Positions 56,117 to 64,000 of a stretch of DNA of 64,000 nucleotides are shown here, piece after piece (within the stretch, counting starts at the first letter, position 1; each line of letters opens with the position of its first letter). The translations under genes were made by a program, and so were the position numbers. The notes beneath the pieces were generated by a model. The model did no database searches. It was not told the DNA's origin and saw only the letters and a list, made by a program, of their open reading frames with translations. Source of the DNA: an uncultured Verrucomicrobia subdivision 3 bacterium (GTDB taxonomy: Bacteria > Verrucomicrobiota > Verrucomicrobiia > Limisphaerales > UBA11358); assembly GCA_903922735.1 (NCBI GenBank), contig CAIXUZ010000045.1:1-64000 (forward strand), in the 5' to 3' direction.

Positions 56117-59100
56117 TCAATAATACTGACGGATGTAGCCGTAGGCTTTGTCGAACAGTTCCTGGTCGGTGTGCAATTTGTATTTGAGCAGCGTGCGGCG
56201 TAGTTCTTTTTGCACGAGCCGCTCGCCGGCGTTGGTGCGCTGCCAGTCTGGGAAGCGCACTTTCTTCACGATGTCGTCAATGTCCGCGACGATGCGCTCG
56301 ACGATGATGTGCGTGTTCTTGGATTTCACGTCCTTGAACAGCTCCGTGAGCGCTTCCTTGGCGCGATCGCGTTCTTCCTGCGGGTCGGCCTGCTTTTCCG
56401 CCTCCAGGACTTCCTTGGCCACTTCGAGGATTTCTTTCAGGAACTGGAGGCTGTTGAGAAAGCCTTGTTCGTGGCGTTCCTTGATTTTTTCCAAACGCTC
56501 GCCCAACGCAGTGAACTTGGGATTGCCAAGATGTTTCCGCAGCCGGGCGATGAGGCGGATTTCAATTTCACGGCCACGCTTGGCCGGATCGGCATCCTTC
56601 AAAATATCCTCCAACACCTGTGCGTCGAGCACCAGTGTCTCGACGTCGTCGCGCACGGATTCCAAGTGGACGTTCTGATTGATCAACTCCACCGTCTTGG
56701 CCCCCAGCGCGTGCCAGAGCAATCTGCCATTGCCGCTGACCGGTTTCACCGATTCATACACCGCCGTCAGCCAGCGGTAATCTTTTTCGTAGGGGCTGAG
56801 GCACGGGTCGGGCGACAGCGCTTCCCAGATGGTGCCCAACACGATGTAGTTGGCGGCGAATTTGTCGCGGACTTCGTTGTTGGGCAGGCATTGCTGCGCG
56901 GCCATGAGGCCCTCGTAACCGCCGACGCTGCGGTCCACATGCGGAAAAAAAGCCAGGCACTTCTGCACCTGCACTGGCAGCGCCTTGCGCAATTCCTCGA
57001 TGTTGCTAACGACCTGTTGCACGGCCTTTTCGTCGAAATCCAGCGCCTGCGCCACGTCATCGAAGATGCCGATGTAATCCACAATCAACCCGTGCGTCTT
57101 TTCCTGGCCAAACGTGCGGTTCGTCCGACAGATCGCTTGTAGGAGGTTGTGATCCTTCATCGGTTTGTCGAGATACATCACCTGCAAAATCGGCGCGTCG
57201 AAGCCGGTAAGCAACTTACTCGTAACAATGACATATTTCAGCGGGTCCATCGGATCACGGAAACGGTCGAGCAATTTTTCCTCGGCATCTTTGTCACGCA
57301 CATGCTGCTTCCATTCCAGCGGATCGTGCTGTGCGCCGGACATCACGATGGCGCTGGCCTCCGGGCCGATCAACTCATCCATGACGGCCTTGTAAAGTAT
57401 GCAGCACTCGCGGTCAAACACCACCACCTGCGCCTTGAATCCGTTCGGTTCCACCTTGGTCTGGAAATGTTTGACGATGTGGTTCACCACCGCCTGGATG
57501 CGTTCCGGGTTTTTCACCAGAACGGCCATCTTGGCGGCGCGCTTGGCGAGGTCGTCGCGATCCTGCTCGCTCAACTCGCCGGTGATGGCTTTGTAGGCTT
57601 CGTCAATCGCCGCCCGGTCAATTTTCAACTTCACTTCCGGCGCTTCAAAATGCAGCGGCAGCGTGGCCTTATCGCGGATGGATTCCGAGAACGAATAGCG
57701 GCTCATGTAGCCTTTCTCGTCCTCGTTGGCCCCGAACGCCCAATAGGTATTACGGTCAGCGCGATTGATGGGCGTGCCGGTGAGACCGAACAGGAAGGCA
57801 TTGGGCAGCGCCTCGCGCATCTTGCGACCGAGATCGCCTTCCTGCGTGCGATGCGCCTCGTCCACCATGACGATGATGTTGGAGCGAGTGTTGATGGCGC
57901 GGGAATTTCCTTTTGTGGTCACAGCCCCCTCACCCTGACCCTCTCCCCCGGTGGGGGCGAGGGAACCGGAATTATTGGTTTCGCCAAACTTGTGAATCGT
58001 GGTGATGAGCACCTTACGCACGTCCTGCGCCAGCAACGTCTGCAACTCCTCTCGCGTGGCCACACCGACCATGTTCGGCACGTCCGCAGCATTGAAGGTG
58101 CCGGTGATTTGCGTGTCCAGGTCAATGCGGTCCACCACGATGATGACGGTGGGATTGCCGAGCTTGGGGTGCAGCCGCAGCTTTTGCGCGGCGAAGACCA
58201 TGAGCAACGATTTGCCGCTGCCTTGAAAATGCCAGATGAGGCCCTTCTTCGGCTGGCCTTTGATCACGCGCTCGACGATCTGGTTGACCGTGAAATACTG
58301 CTGGTAACGGCCGATGATTTTGATGCGGCGATGTTTCTTGTCCGTGGCGAACACGGTGAAATTTTGGAGGATGTCCAGCACCACGCCCGGCTGGAGCATG
58401 GATTCCACCGTGCGCCGCACGTCGGCCAGCGCACCTTCCGGCTCGTTCTCCCGCGTGCGCCACGGACCCCAGATGTCAATCGGCATCCGAATGGAGCCGT
58501 AGCGGAACAGCTTGCCCTCCGTGGCGAAGGAAAAGACGTTGGGCACGAACATGGCCGGCACCTGCTTCTCGTAAATCTCATTCACCTGATACGCGCCGTC
58601 GAACCACGTCACCGCGCTACGCGTGGGCGTCTTGGCCTCGCCGATGACGATGGGCAATCCGTTGACCACGAACACCACGTCGAACCGCTTTTCCACGCTG
58701 CCGGCCTGATAAACCCATTGATTCGTGACCACGAGCTGGTTGCCGGCCGGGTTCGCAGTATCCACCAGACGCACGGGCACATGCTCGCCGTTGGGGCCGA
58801 AGGGCATCGTCTTCTCGCCGCGCAACCAATCCATGAAATTCTCGTTGGCCCGGACCAAGCCATCCGCCTGCACCGTGAGCAGAATCGCCCGCAGCGCATA
58901 AATAACCTCGTCGGCGCGGTCGGGCTGGTTGCCAATTTCGGGATTGAGCCGGATGAGGGCCAGACGCAACCACGGTTCCACCATCACGTCGCCGACCTGC
59001 CGGGGAACATCAGCGGCGGGAACAAACTCCCATTTGGCTGGGCGCAAGTCCCCGCCGAGCGATGCGCCCCAGCCGGGCGTTTCTTTCAACTCGAACGGCT

Positions 59101-59170
59101 GGCCGGTGGTGTCGGCGGACAGGGCATCGAGAATCATCTGCTCGACGGTGTTGGATTCGTTGAAGCTCAT
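56117..59170 (-). CDS. hsdR: Type I restriction enzyme R subunit HsdR
   Basis: The motor and nuclease subunit of a type I R-M enzyme; 1017 residues. The PD-(D/E)xK nuclease is at Asp164 and Glu178-Ala-Lys180 (GLPIVIGEAKTP). The SF2 translocase follows: Walker A in WHFQGSGKSLL (about 317-321), DEAH box in VMVDEAHRTQEGDLG (about 436-440), and FGLTGTPI. A C-terminal helical region binds HsdM. The start overlaps the hsdS stop by ATGA. About 24 residues between FGETN and NSRAINTRSN come from a palindromic repeat inserted in frame. Since hsdS is now disrupted upstream, expression may be altered by polarity. Confidence 0.93.
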   Translation of the reverse strand: MSFNESNTVEQMILDALSADTTGQPFELKETPGWGASLGGDLRPAKWEFVPAADVPRQVGDVMVEPWLRLALIRLNPEIGNQPDRADEVIYALRAILLTVQADGLVRANENFMDWLRGEKTMPFGPNGEHVPVRLVDTANPAGNQLVVTNQWVYQAGSVEKRFDVVFVVNGLPIVIGEAKTPTRSAVTWFDGAYQVNEIYEKQVPAMFVPNVFSFATEGKLFRYGSIRMPIDIWGPWRTRENEPEGALADVRRTVESMLQPGVVLDILQNFTVFATDKKHRRIKIIGRYQQYFTVNQIVERVIKGQPKKGLIWHFQGSGKSLLMVFAAQKLRLHPKLGNPTVIIVVDRIDLDTQITGTFNAADVPNMVGVATREELQTLLAQDVRKVLITTIHKFGETNNSGSLAPTGGEGQGEGAVTTKGNSRAINTRSNIIVMVDEAHRTQEGDLGRKMREALPNAFLFGLTGTPINRADRNTYWAFGANEDEKGYMSRYSFSESIRDKATLPLHFEAPEVKLKIDRAAIDEAYKAITGELSEQDRDDLAKRAAKMAVLVKNPERIQAVVNHIVKHFQTKVEPNGFKAQVVVFDRECCILYKAVMDELIGPEASAIVMSGAQHDPLEWKQHVRDKDAEEKLLDRFRDPMDPLKYVIVTSKLLTGFDAPILQVMYLDKPMKDHNLLQAICRTNRTFGQEKTHGLIVDYIGIFDDVAQALDFDEKAVQQVVSNIEELRKALPVQVQKCLAFFPHVDRSVGGYEGLMAAQQCLPNNEVRDKFAANYIVLGTIWEALSPDPCLSPYEKDYRWLTAVYESVKPVSGNGRLLWHALGAKTVELINQNVHLESVRDDVETLVLDAQVLEDILKDADPAKRGREIEIRLIARLRKHLGNPKFTALGERLEKIKERHEQGFLNSLQFLKEILEVAKEVLEAEKQADPQEERDRAKEALTELFKDVKSKNTHIIVERIVADIDDIVKKVRFPDWQRTNAGERLVQKELRRTLLKYKLHTDQELFDKAYGYIRQYY
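57939..57963. repeat. Palindromic REP-type repeat inserted in frame in hsdR
   Basis: CCCTCTCCCCC (57939-57949) and GGGGGCGAGGG (57953-57963) form an 11-bp stem with one mismatch around a 3-base loop, preceded by CCCTCACCCTGA. This is the widespread CTCACCC/CTCTCCC-type intergenic repeat, here translated as PTGGEGQGEG within HsdR. It lies between helicase motifs, at a position that can be a surface loop. Confidence 0.75.
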
Positions 59171-59517
59171 ACTTCGCCTTTGGTAAACACTTCGTTAATT
59201 AAACAACTCCGAAGGTTGCGCTGTTCTGCAATATGTTTTGAAAGACTTGTTTGCGCTTCCGCAAGCGCCTGAAAGCGTAATTCCACTTCTGGCTGTTCTG
59301 ATTCGACGGGTAAAGCGATGCGCTTTTCTAAAATGTTTCCACGGCTGATTCCTGGTATGAGGCCTTGAGCCTCCGCATTTAGTTGCGCCGAAAATGCGTG
59401 AAGAATTTTTAGAAGTAACACCCTGCTAATCTTTTGAGGGCGGACCGCCATTAATTGTCGGCTGATGCAATATTTTCTATCAGCGACAACAACTTTTCCC
59501 GTTCCACTTCCTTTACA
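59167..59517 (-). pseudogene. hsdS: 3' part of hsdS, separated by IS insertion
   Basis: Codons for the last 116 residues of HsdS, starting in the second target-recognition domain (after restoring the junction: CKGSGTGKVVVADRKYC, then SRQLMAVRPQ). It continues through the distal conserved helix (EAQTSLSKHIAEQRNLR) and ends LINEVFTKGEV, with the stop overlapping the hsdR start. As it stands this part has no proper start and is unlikely to give a functional subunit alone; an internal start could give at most about 94 residues. Confidence 0.9.
59510..59517. repeat. Target-site duplication, left copy
   Basis: CCTTTACA immediately left of the insertion sequence, identical to 60976-60983. Eight bases is the usual duplication length for ISL3-family elements. 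Confidence 0.88.
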
Positions 59518-60975
59518 GGATATTCAGGGTTTTTCGTGGCTAGAAGTGAGAATAAATTGAGGCCATTTAGTTGACAACTTAAATGAGCGACGTGGTTTCA
59601 AATTGTCGGCTGGCTGGTTGGAGTTGGCGTGGATCGCTTTGCGCCGGCCATCGCTTCGCTCCGCTGCGCGCTGCCGGGCGGTCATTTGGGGTTGGCTTGG
59701 GACGTGGTGGTTGGCAGGCTTTTAGCATGAGCTTGGACAACGAATTACATAAACATTACGCGTTACTTTTGGGGATCGGCAGTCCGTGGGAGGTCAAAAC
59801 CGTGGAGCTGAAACTGATGGAAAAGAAAGTGGAGATTGAACTGGGTTGGCAATGGGGATCTGATGCCAAATGCCCGGAATGTGGGTGTGAATGCTCGATT
59901 CACGACAGCGCGCCGGAGCGGACCTGGCGGCACTTGGACACCATGCAATTTACGACGTTGATTCGGGCGCGAACCCCGAGGGCGGAATGTCCGACCCACG
60001 GGGTCAAGACAATGACGGTGCCGTGGGCGGTGCCGCAGGGACGGTTTACGCTTTTGTTCGAACGGTTTGCCGTGGAGGTGATGCTGGCCTGCGCGAGCGT
60101 GAGTCAGGCTTGCGAACTGTTGAGCATTGGCTGGGACGCCGCGCATGAGATTATGAAACGCGCTGTGGCGCGCGGATTGGAGCGGCGTCAACTGGAACAA
60201 CTCAAGTATCTGGGAATGGATGAAAAGAGCTTCAAGCGTGGACATTCCTATATCACGCTGCTGACGGACTTGGAGGAATCACGCGTGCTGGAGGTGGTGG
60301 AAGAACGCACTTGCGCAGCGGCGGATCAGTTGTGGGCGACGCTCACACCAGAACAGAAGTCGGCGGTGGAAGCGGTGGCGGTGGATATGTGGGAACCGTT
60401 CATTCAGACGATTGAAAAACAGGTGCCAGCAGCGGACATCGTGCATGACCGCTTTCACGTCAGCAAATACTTGAACGAGTCGGTGGACAAGGTGCGTCGG
60501 CAGGAACATAAGGAGTTGCTGGCCGAAGGCGATGAAACGCTCAAGGGGACACGGCAACTGTGGTTGTATAATCCGCAGCATTTTAGTCCGGAGCAACGGG
60601 ATGAATTTTCCGGGCTAAAGGATCAGCAACTGAAAGTGGCGCGAGCTTGGGCGATGAAAGAACTGTTCAGCAAGTTCTGGGAATATCAGGAAGAGGGTTG
60701 GGCGCGACGGTTTTTTAAGGGCTGGTTTGGCTGGGTAAGCCGCAGCCAACTCAAACCCATGACGGACGTGGCTCACCTGCTCAAGCGGCATCTGGAAAAC
60801 CTGCTGACGTATTTGCGCCATCACATCACCAACGCCGTGACGGAAGGGTTGAACTCAAAGATCCAGAGCATCAAGTCGGCGGCTCGCGGCTTTCGCAACT
60901 TCAAGAATTACCGGATACGTATCCTGTTTTTCTGCGGAAAGCTCGATCTTTATCCACTATGATGTTCGAAGAAAC
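59518..60975 (+). mobile_element. ISL3-family insertion sequence, 1458 bp, inside hsdS
   Basis: Boundaries were set from the flanking 8-bp duplication and confirmed by reading frame: joining 59517 to 60984 restores HsdS without a shift or stop. The ends show only short, imperfect similarity (left GGATATTCAGGG, right, inverted, GTTTCTTCGAAC), in keeping with variable ISL3 terminal repeats. One transposase gene fills most of it; about 200 bp at the left end are non-coding. The transposase is intact, so the insertion may be recent. Confidence 0.88.
59727..60962 (+). CDS. ISL3-family DDE transposase
   Basis: 411 residues from ATG 59727 (MSLDNELHKHYALLLG). The 48 extra upstream codons of the open frame have a basic, low-complexity translation and are probably not used. 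The N-terminal zinc-binding knuckle (KCPECGCECSIHD) and HTH (SVSQACELLSIGWDAAHEI) precede the DDE_Tnp_ISL3 domain: Asp about 165 (YLGMDEKSFKRGHSY), Asp about 220 (AVAVDMWEPF) and Glu about 372 (AVTEGLNSKIQ). Length and motifs are complete, so the enzyme is probably active. The stop lies 13 bp from the right end of the element. Confidence 0.95.
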   Translation: MSLDNELHKHYALLLGIGSPWEVKTVELKLMEKKVEIELGWQWGSDAKCPECGCECSIHDSAPERTWRHLDTMQFTTLIRARTPRAECPTHGVKTMTVPWAVPQGRFTLLFERFAVEVMLACASVSQACELLSIGWDAAHEIMKRAVARGLERRQLEQLKYLGMDEKSFKRGHSYITLLTDLEESRVLEVVEERTCAAADQLWATLTPEQKSAVEAVAVDMWEPFIQTIEKQVPAADIVHDRFHVSKYLNESVDKVRRQEHKELLAEGDETLKGTRQLWLYNPQHFSPEQRDEFSGLKDQQLKVARAWAMKELFSKFWEYQEEGWARRFFKGWFGWVSRSQLKPMTDVAHLLKRHLENLLTYLRHHITNAVTEGLNSKIQSIKSAARGFRNFKNYRIRILFFCGKLDLYPL

Positions 60976-61811
60976 CCTTTACAAGTTACGAGAACATCAC
61001 CCTTTTCACAGCAGACCTTCGGAACAGTAGTGTAGCGGCTGATCTTGATTATTCCGTCGGGGAAATCCGCTGGGCCAGTTAGGTAAGGTGTGCCTTGAGG
61101 TTTCTCGCTGTAGTCTTTTGCATCGATATGTTGTCCACCAATCAGCACAACACAATCACCCAAACAAACGCTGTCACCGCCATTTTGAACCAGCAGGGCT
61201 TTTGACATTTGGAGGTCCAAAGCTTCGAGAGCGGTAAAAGCTGAAACCCATTTTTGCAGCGTTTCATCCACCGCCCAGAGGATTTCGGCGATGCGGCGCT
61301 GCTGGTCGAGCGGTGGGAGGTCGAACTCCTCCAGCTTGAGCGTTGTCCAGTTGATGGTGGGCGAGAGCGAGCCGACCGAAATGTCCACGGCGCGGTTCAT
61401 GAACTTGTCGCTCATCATCAGGAACGGCAAAAAATCCGGCAGGATCACTTTGGGCTTGGCCCGCGCCACCATCGCGTGCGCCGAGCAAATGCCGTCCACT
61501 TCCGCCACCGCCAGCTTGCGCTGATACGCCCGGCGGCGTCCGAAAATCACGTCGCCTTTGCGGAAGCCGAGCTTGGTGCCGATGACATCGCTGCCCTTGC
61601 CCCACCGCCGGATGTGCAGACTGCCGGAATCAAGATCATCCAGCCCCACATAAATTGCCTCCGCCGCCGTGCTCGGCTCCACGCGCTCATTCACATTCTC
61701 CACGATGTCGCCAAACCGCAAGCGGGACCAGTTCTTGCGATTGAACAGCGGCAGCTTGGCCCAAGCGGGGTTGGGGTTCAAAGACGTTGATAATTCTTTT
61801 CCCATTTTCAT
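60957..61811 (-). pseudogene. hsdS: 5' part of hsdS, truncated by IS insertion
   Basis: The specificity subunit of a type I R-M system, from ATG 61811. It contains the first target-recognition domain, the central conserved helix (PPLDQQRRIAEIL followed by ALDLQMSKAL) and the beginning of the second domain. The frame runs a few codons into the insertion sequence (FLRTS) and stops at 60957, giving 284 residues. The intact gene would have encoded 392. The start overlaps the HNH gene stop as TAATG. A half-length HsdS with one recognition domain and one helix could in principle dimerise, as seen for some natural half-subunits; this is speculation. Confidence 0.9.
60976..60983. repeat. Target-site duplication, right copy
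   Basis: CCTTTACA directly right of the insertion sequence, identical to 59510-59517. It encodes part of the LVTCKG stretch of HsdS. Confidence 0.88.
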
Positions 61812-62701
61812 TAAATATCATCTGGCCTTAAATGTCCGCTGCGGATATGCCGGATTGTGTCGGCTAAATCTATTTTTGCTTTTTCATTGGTGGATAACCC
61901 ATACAACAAAAAAGACTTCCAATTATTTACGGTTGTGAATTCTTTGTCACTTAACCAGAGAGCATAGTCTACGGCATCCGAAAATGTCTGATCTGTGAAA
62001 TGTGCAGTTTCAAGACCACGAAAATAGACTTCATCTTTTCTCTGAAAATCAACCCACCACTTATCCATATCAATGAGCACTCTTGTTCTCATTAAAGTAA
62101 CTTTATAATGGTAGTTCACTGCTGCATACAAGGGGTGCTGTTCGTGTATTAATATTTCTGTCGTTATTTTTGGCCGGCGATAATTTCCATTAGTGGCATT
62201 TATTTTTGCGGTGAAAAGCCTGTCTTCAACACGATCAAAATACGGATGCAATACACGTTCACCAGGCAGTGCCCCTAGATAGCTTTCTTGCCTGGCAGAA
62301 TTGCATTTTAGACATGCAGGAACTAGATTTTGGCTAAATATTGCAAGGTCTGGAAATTTACCTTGGGGGAAAATATGATCCACAGAGCCAAGCTCTGGAG
62401 CCCCGCACATTGGGCAAGCATTGATTTCCCGCGCAATGCGGATTTCCTCAATATAATCAAACAGGGCAGCTTTCGAGCCATATTTACTACCCAATGTATT
62501 TTGGAGTATTCCTTGCAGGGTTGTAGGTGTAGGCGCTATCGGGACGGCGGCATTTCCCTTGGCTAGTTGATACGCATGATAACGGCCGATGATTTCCGAT
62601 TTGTCTGATCTCAAATGGGGACAAGATGCCAATGACGCATCTGCCGTAATCGTATTTAGTTTCGCTACATCATCAACTAATGGCAGCGGTAAACACCTCA
62701 T
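61811..62701 (-). CDS. HNH endonuclease, PtuB-like partner of the upstream ATPase
   Basis: 296 residues. An N-terminal helical part (1-90) precedes an HNH motif: Cys96-x2-Cys99, Asp108-His109 in SVDHIFPQGKF, Asn125 in QNLVPACLKCNSARQ with Cys130, Cys133 and Asn134. Two zinc-binding CxxC pairs plus DH and N make a complete His-Me finger. The C-terminal ~155 residues have no recognised domain (HEQHPLYAAVNYHYKV, WKSFLLYGLSTNEKAK). It overlaps the ATPase gene by ATGA and hsdS by TAATG. In Septu systems a PtuB HNH nuclease pairs with a PtuA ATPase; this protein is rather longer than typical PtuB. Confidence 0.85.
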   Translation of the reverse strand: MRCLPLPLVDDVAKLNTITADASLASCPHLRSDKSEIIGRYHAYQLAKGNAAVPIAPTPTTLQGILQNTLGSKYGSKAALFDYIEEIRIAREINACPMCGAPELGSVDHIFPQGKFPDLAIFSQNLVPACLKCNSARQESYLGALPGERVLHPYFDRVEDRLFTAKINATNGNYRRPKITTEILIHEQHPLYAAVNYHYKVTLMRTRVLIDMDKWWVDFQRKDEVYFRGLETAHFTDQTFSDAVDYALWLSDKEFTTVNNWKSFLLYGLSTNEKAKIDLADTIRHIRSGHLRPDDI

Positions 62702-64000
62702 TTTTTTACCTCTGGTTCAATAATGCGTCGGAGATGCATTATAGTTTCTGCGGGCAATTCTGATTCAAGTGATTCCAACTCCTTCCATCCTTCAACCCCC
62801 TTAGCTGTGAGTCGTTTTACGAGCTCCGAAACAGAAGACCCAAACGGCTCATCTTGAAAGACAAATGCAGATATAGCGCCCACATTCGCACCCAGCGTTT
62901 TAAGTCTGACAGGGGCCACCTCTATGGTTTTAGGCTTTGATTCACGCAAAACAATGACCTGGGAACGCGGCGTTTCTCTAACTAAATATGGTGAATGCGT
63001 TGCGAGAATGGCAAACGAACCGGTTTCAATCAACAGGGTATCCAATAGGTGCACAAATTGACTGATGAAGTTTGGATGAAGATGGGTCTCGGGTTCATCA
63101 CACAGAATGAGTGTTCCATTTTCAATATACAAACAGGCCTGTATTGCAAAGCGAATAAACGTCAACTGACCACTACTGAGCGGCACTGGTTTACCATCAA
63201 TGTAGCGGCAAACGTCAGCCTGAAGATCAACCGCACTCCAGCGCTCTAGGCGGCGGCGACTGTCTCCTTCCTGCAGTTCCGATAAAGGGAACGGCTCTTG
63301 TAGCCAATCTGGTGTATTCTCTTTAGCTTTCTTAACCCGGACATAAAGCTCTTCAGGAGGAACAATTGAACGAATTGCTTCACAGAAGAAGCTCCAACGG
63401 CCTCTGGCCTTAATCTTTTCTTCTGAACGAGACAATTCTACTAGAACCCGTCCCAAACCAAGCTCGGCGTTTCCCCGCTGCCGCCGACTTAGAAAAATCT
63501 GTCGGTATTTTATCTGGCCTGGGAATCGTGGTGGCGGAGGAAACGTGGTGTAGGTTTCACCAGGACTGCTCACAGCAAGCAATCGATTAATTATTGGGCG
63601 ACCATTCACTGGATCTCGCAGGCCGTCTTGATCGCCGTCCAGCAAAAATTTAACAATGTGAGCCAGCGACTGGCTTTTTCCCACACCATTTTTACCAATT
63701 ACGACTGCGATACGTTTGGGTAGAACTCCATCATTTTCAAATCGAAAATCGATTTCATGGGTGTTTTGAAATGTGGATAATTTAAAACTCAGGTGTAATT
63801 GACTCGAGATGCCAGCCAGGTCTTCTGCATTTAAGCCGCCAAGGATTGACTCAGCATTTCTCAGCGCAAAAAACGTCTCAGAATTCCTCATGAACGAGAA
63901 ATTGAACTGCTTGCTATTCATGACTTCGTCAAGCCATCTCGGGGGAGATTGGGATCGGCCAACAACAACCAAGTCATTGATACTTTCCAACAATCCACGC
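62698..64000 (-). CDS. AAA/ABC-type ATPase, PtuA-like, incomplete at window end
   Basis: At least 431 residues if the TTG at 63993 is used, but the frame reaches the window edge, so the true start may lie outside. Walker A is GKNGVGKSQSL (about 100-110). An ABC-like signature is SSGQLTFIRFA (about 273). Walker B is LILCDEPETHLHP (about 295-307), and the H-loop is ATHSPYLVRE (about 331). The end RLKTLGANVGAISAFVF resembles PtuA and the ATPases of some retrons. No TOPRIM or other nuclease domain follows, so cleavage would fall to the HNH partner. The stop overlaps the HNH start. Confidence 0.85.
   Translation of the reverse strand, partial: RGLLESINDLVVVGRSQSPPRWLDEVMNSKQFNFSFMRNSETFFALRNAESILGGLNAEDLAGISSQLHLSFKLSTFQNTHEIDFRFENDGVLPKRIAVVIGKNGVGKSQSLAHIVKFLLDGDQDGLRDPVNGRPIINRLLAVSSPGETYTTFPPPPRFPGQIKYRQIFLSRRQRGNAELGLGRVLVELSRSEEKIKARGRWSFFCEAIRSIVPPEELYVRVKKAKENTPDWLQEPFPLSELQEGDSRRRLERWSAVDLQADVCRYIDGKPVPLSSGQLTFIRFAIQACLYIENGTLILCDEPETHLHPNFISQFVHLLDTLLIETGSFAILATHSPYLVRETPRSQVIVLRESKPKTIEVAPVRLKTLGANVGAISAFVFQDEPFGSSVSELVKRLTAKGVEGWKELESLESELPAETIMHLRRIIEPEVKK

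Noticed and set aside
57149..59272. 707-residue plus-strand frame opposite hsdR
   Set aside because: Long but antisense to a well-conserved HsdR with all motifs; the translation is His/Arg-rich and shows no domain.
59527..60977. Alternative IS boundaries at the GGGTTT ends
   Set aside because: These ends look similar to each other but leave no matching flanks and do not restore the hsdS frame; 59518-60975 does both.

Overview
The window looks like a chromosomal segment from a Verrucomicrobiota bacterium, probably of the Pedosphaera/Limisphaerales type. This is inferred from protein style only. Indicators are the giant Asn/Thr/Ser-rich secreted proteins built from autotransporter-associated beta-strand repeats and MBG repeats, a C-terminal module ending in F(F/Y)RL, Tat-type signals on sugar enzymes, frequent GTG/TTG starts with weak Shine-Dalgarno sites, and intergenic minisatellites. 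No rRNA or complete tRNA is present.

Region 1 (1-963) is gene-free. It holds two copies of a ~210-bp repeat, each followed by a different array of 21-bp units. Region 2 (964-16347) is an ordinary housekeeping block. It contains rlmN, a Tat aldo/keto reductase, a small-protein/nucleotidyltransferase pair, hisH, superoxide dismutase, panD, a TrpG/PabA amidotransferase, a PAS-SpoIIE phosphatase, aroB, mnmE, a YIP1-like membrane protein, a FtsB-like protein, frr, a large FAD/Fe-S oxidoreductase, a CoA-binding protein, a nucleotide-sugar-epimerase-like protein and a DUF309 protein. Region 3 (16348-17492) is a second repeat-rich gap with two inverted-repeat elements and a ten-unit 21-bp array. Region 4 (17493-22096) carries a fibronectin-III-like protein, parB, def, long-form hisG, a small membrane protein and purN.

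Region 5 (22222-28118, all minus strand) is a glycan-degradation cluster: a GH29-type fucosidase, a sialate O-acetylesterase-like enzyme and a CBM-bearing hydrolase-like protein, with SUI1 and VF530 genes between them. Region 6 (28386-55292, minus) is dominated by two giant secreted proteins. The first has about 5708 residues: PATR modules, 24 MBG repeats, an Ig domain and a cohesin-dockerin-cohesin arrangement. The second has 2844 residues: an N-terminal cysteine-peptidase domain, PPC, Big_2-like domains and PATR repeats. A membrane-anchored protein is encoded immediately upstream of the second. A tRNA-Pro-like 3' fragment lies just beyond the first.

Region 7 (55423-64000, mostly minus) begins with a LuxR-type HTH protein and a small zinc-ribbon protein, then a defence operon. 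In transcription order the operon is an AAA/ABC-type ATPase, an HNH nuclease, hsdS and hsdR, with every junction overlapping (ATGA, TAATG, ATGA). The ATPase-HNH pair resembles Septu (PtuA/PtuB) and sits inside a type I restriction-modification operon; hsdM is not visible and may lie beyond the window end. hsdS is split by a 1458-bp ISL3-family element flanked by an 8-bp duplication. Removing the element plus one duplication copy in silico restores an unbroken 392-codon HsdS. This operon is the most interesting system in the window.
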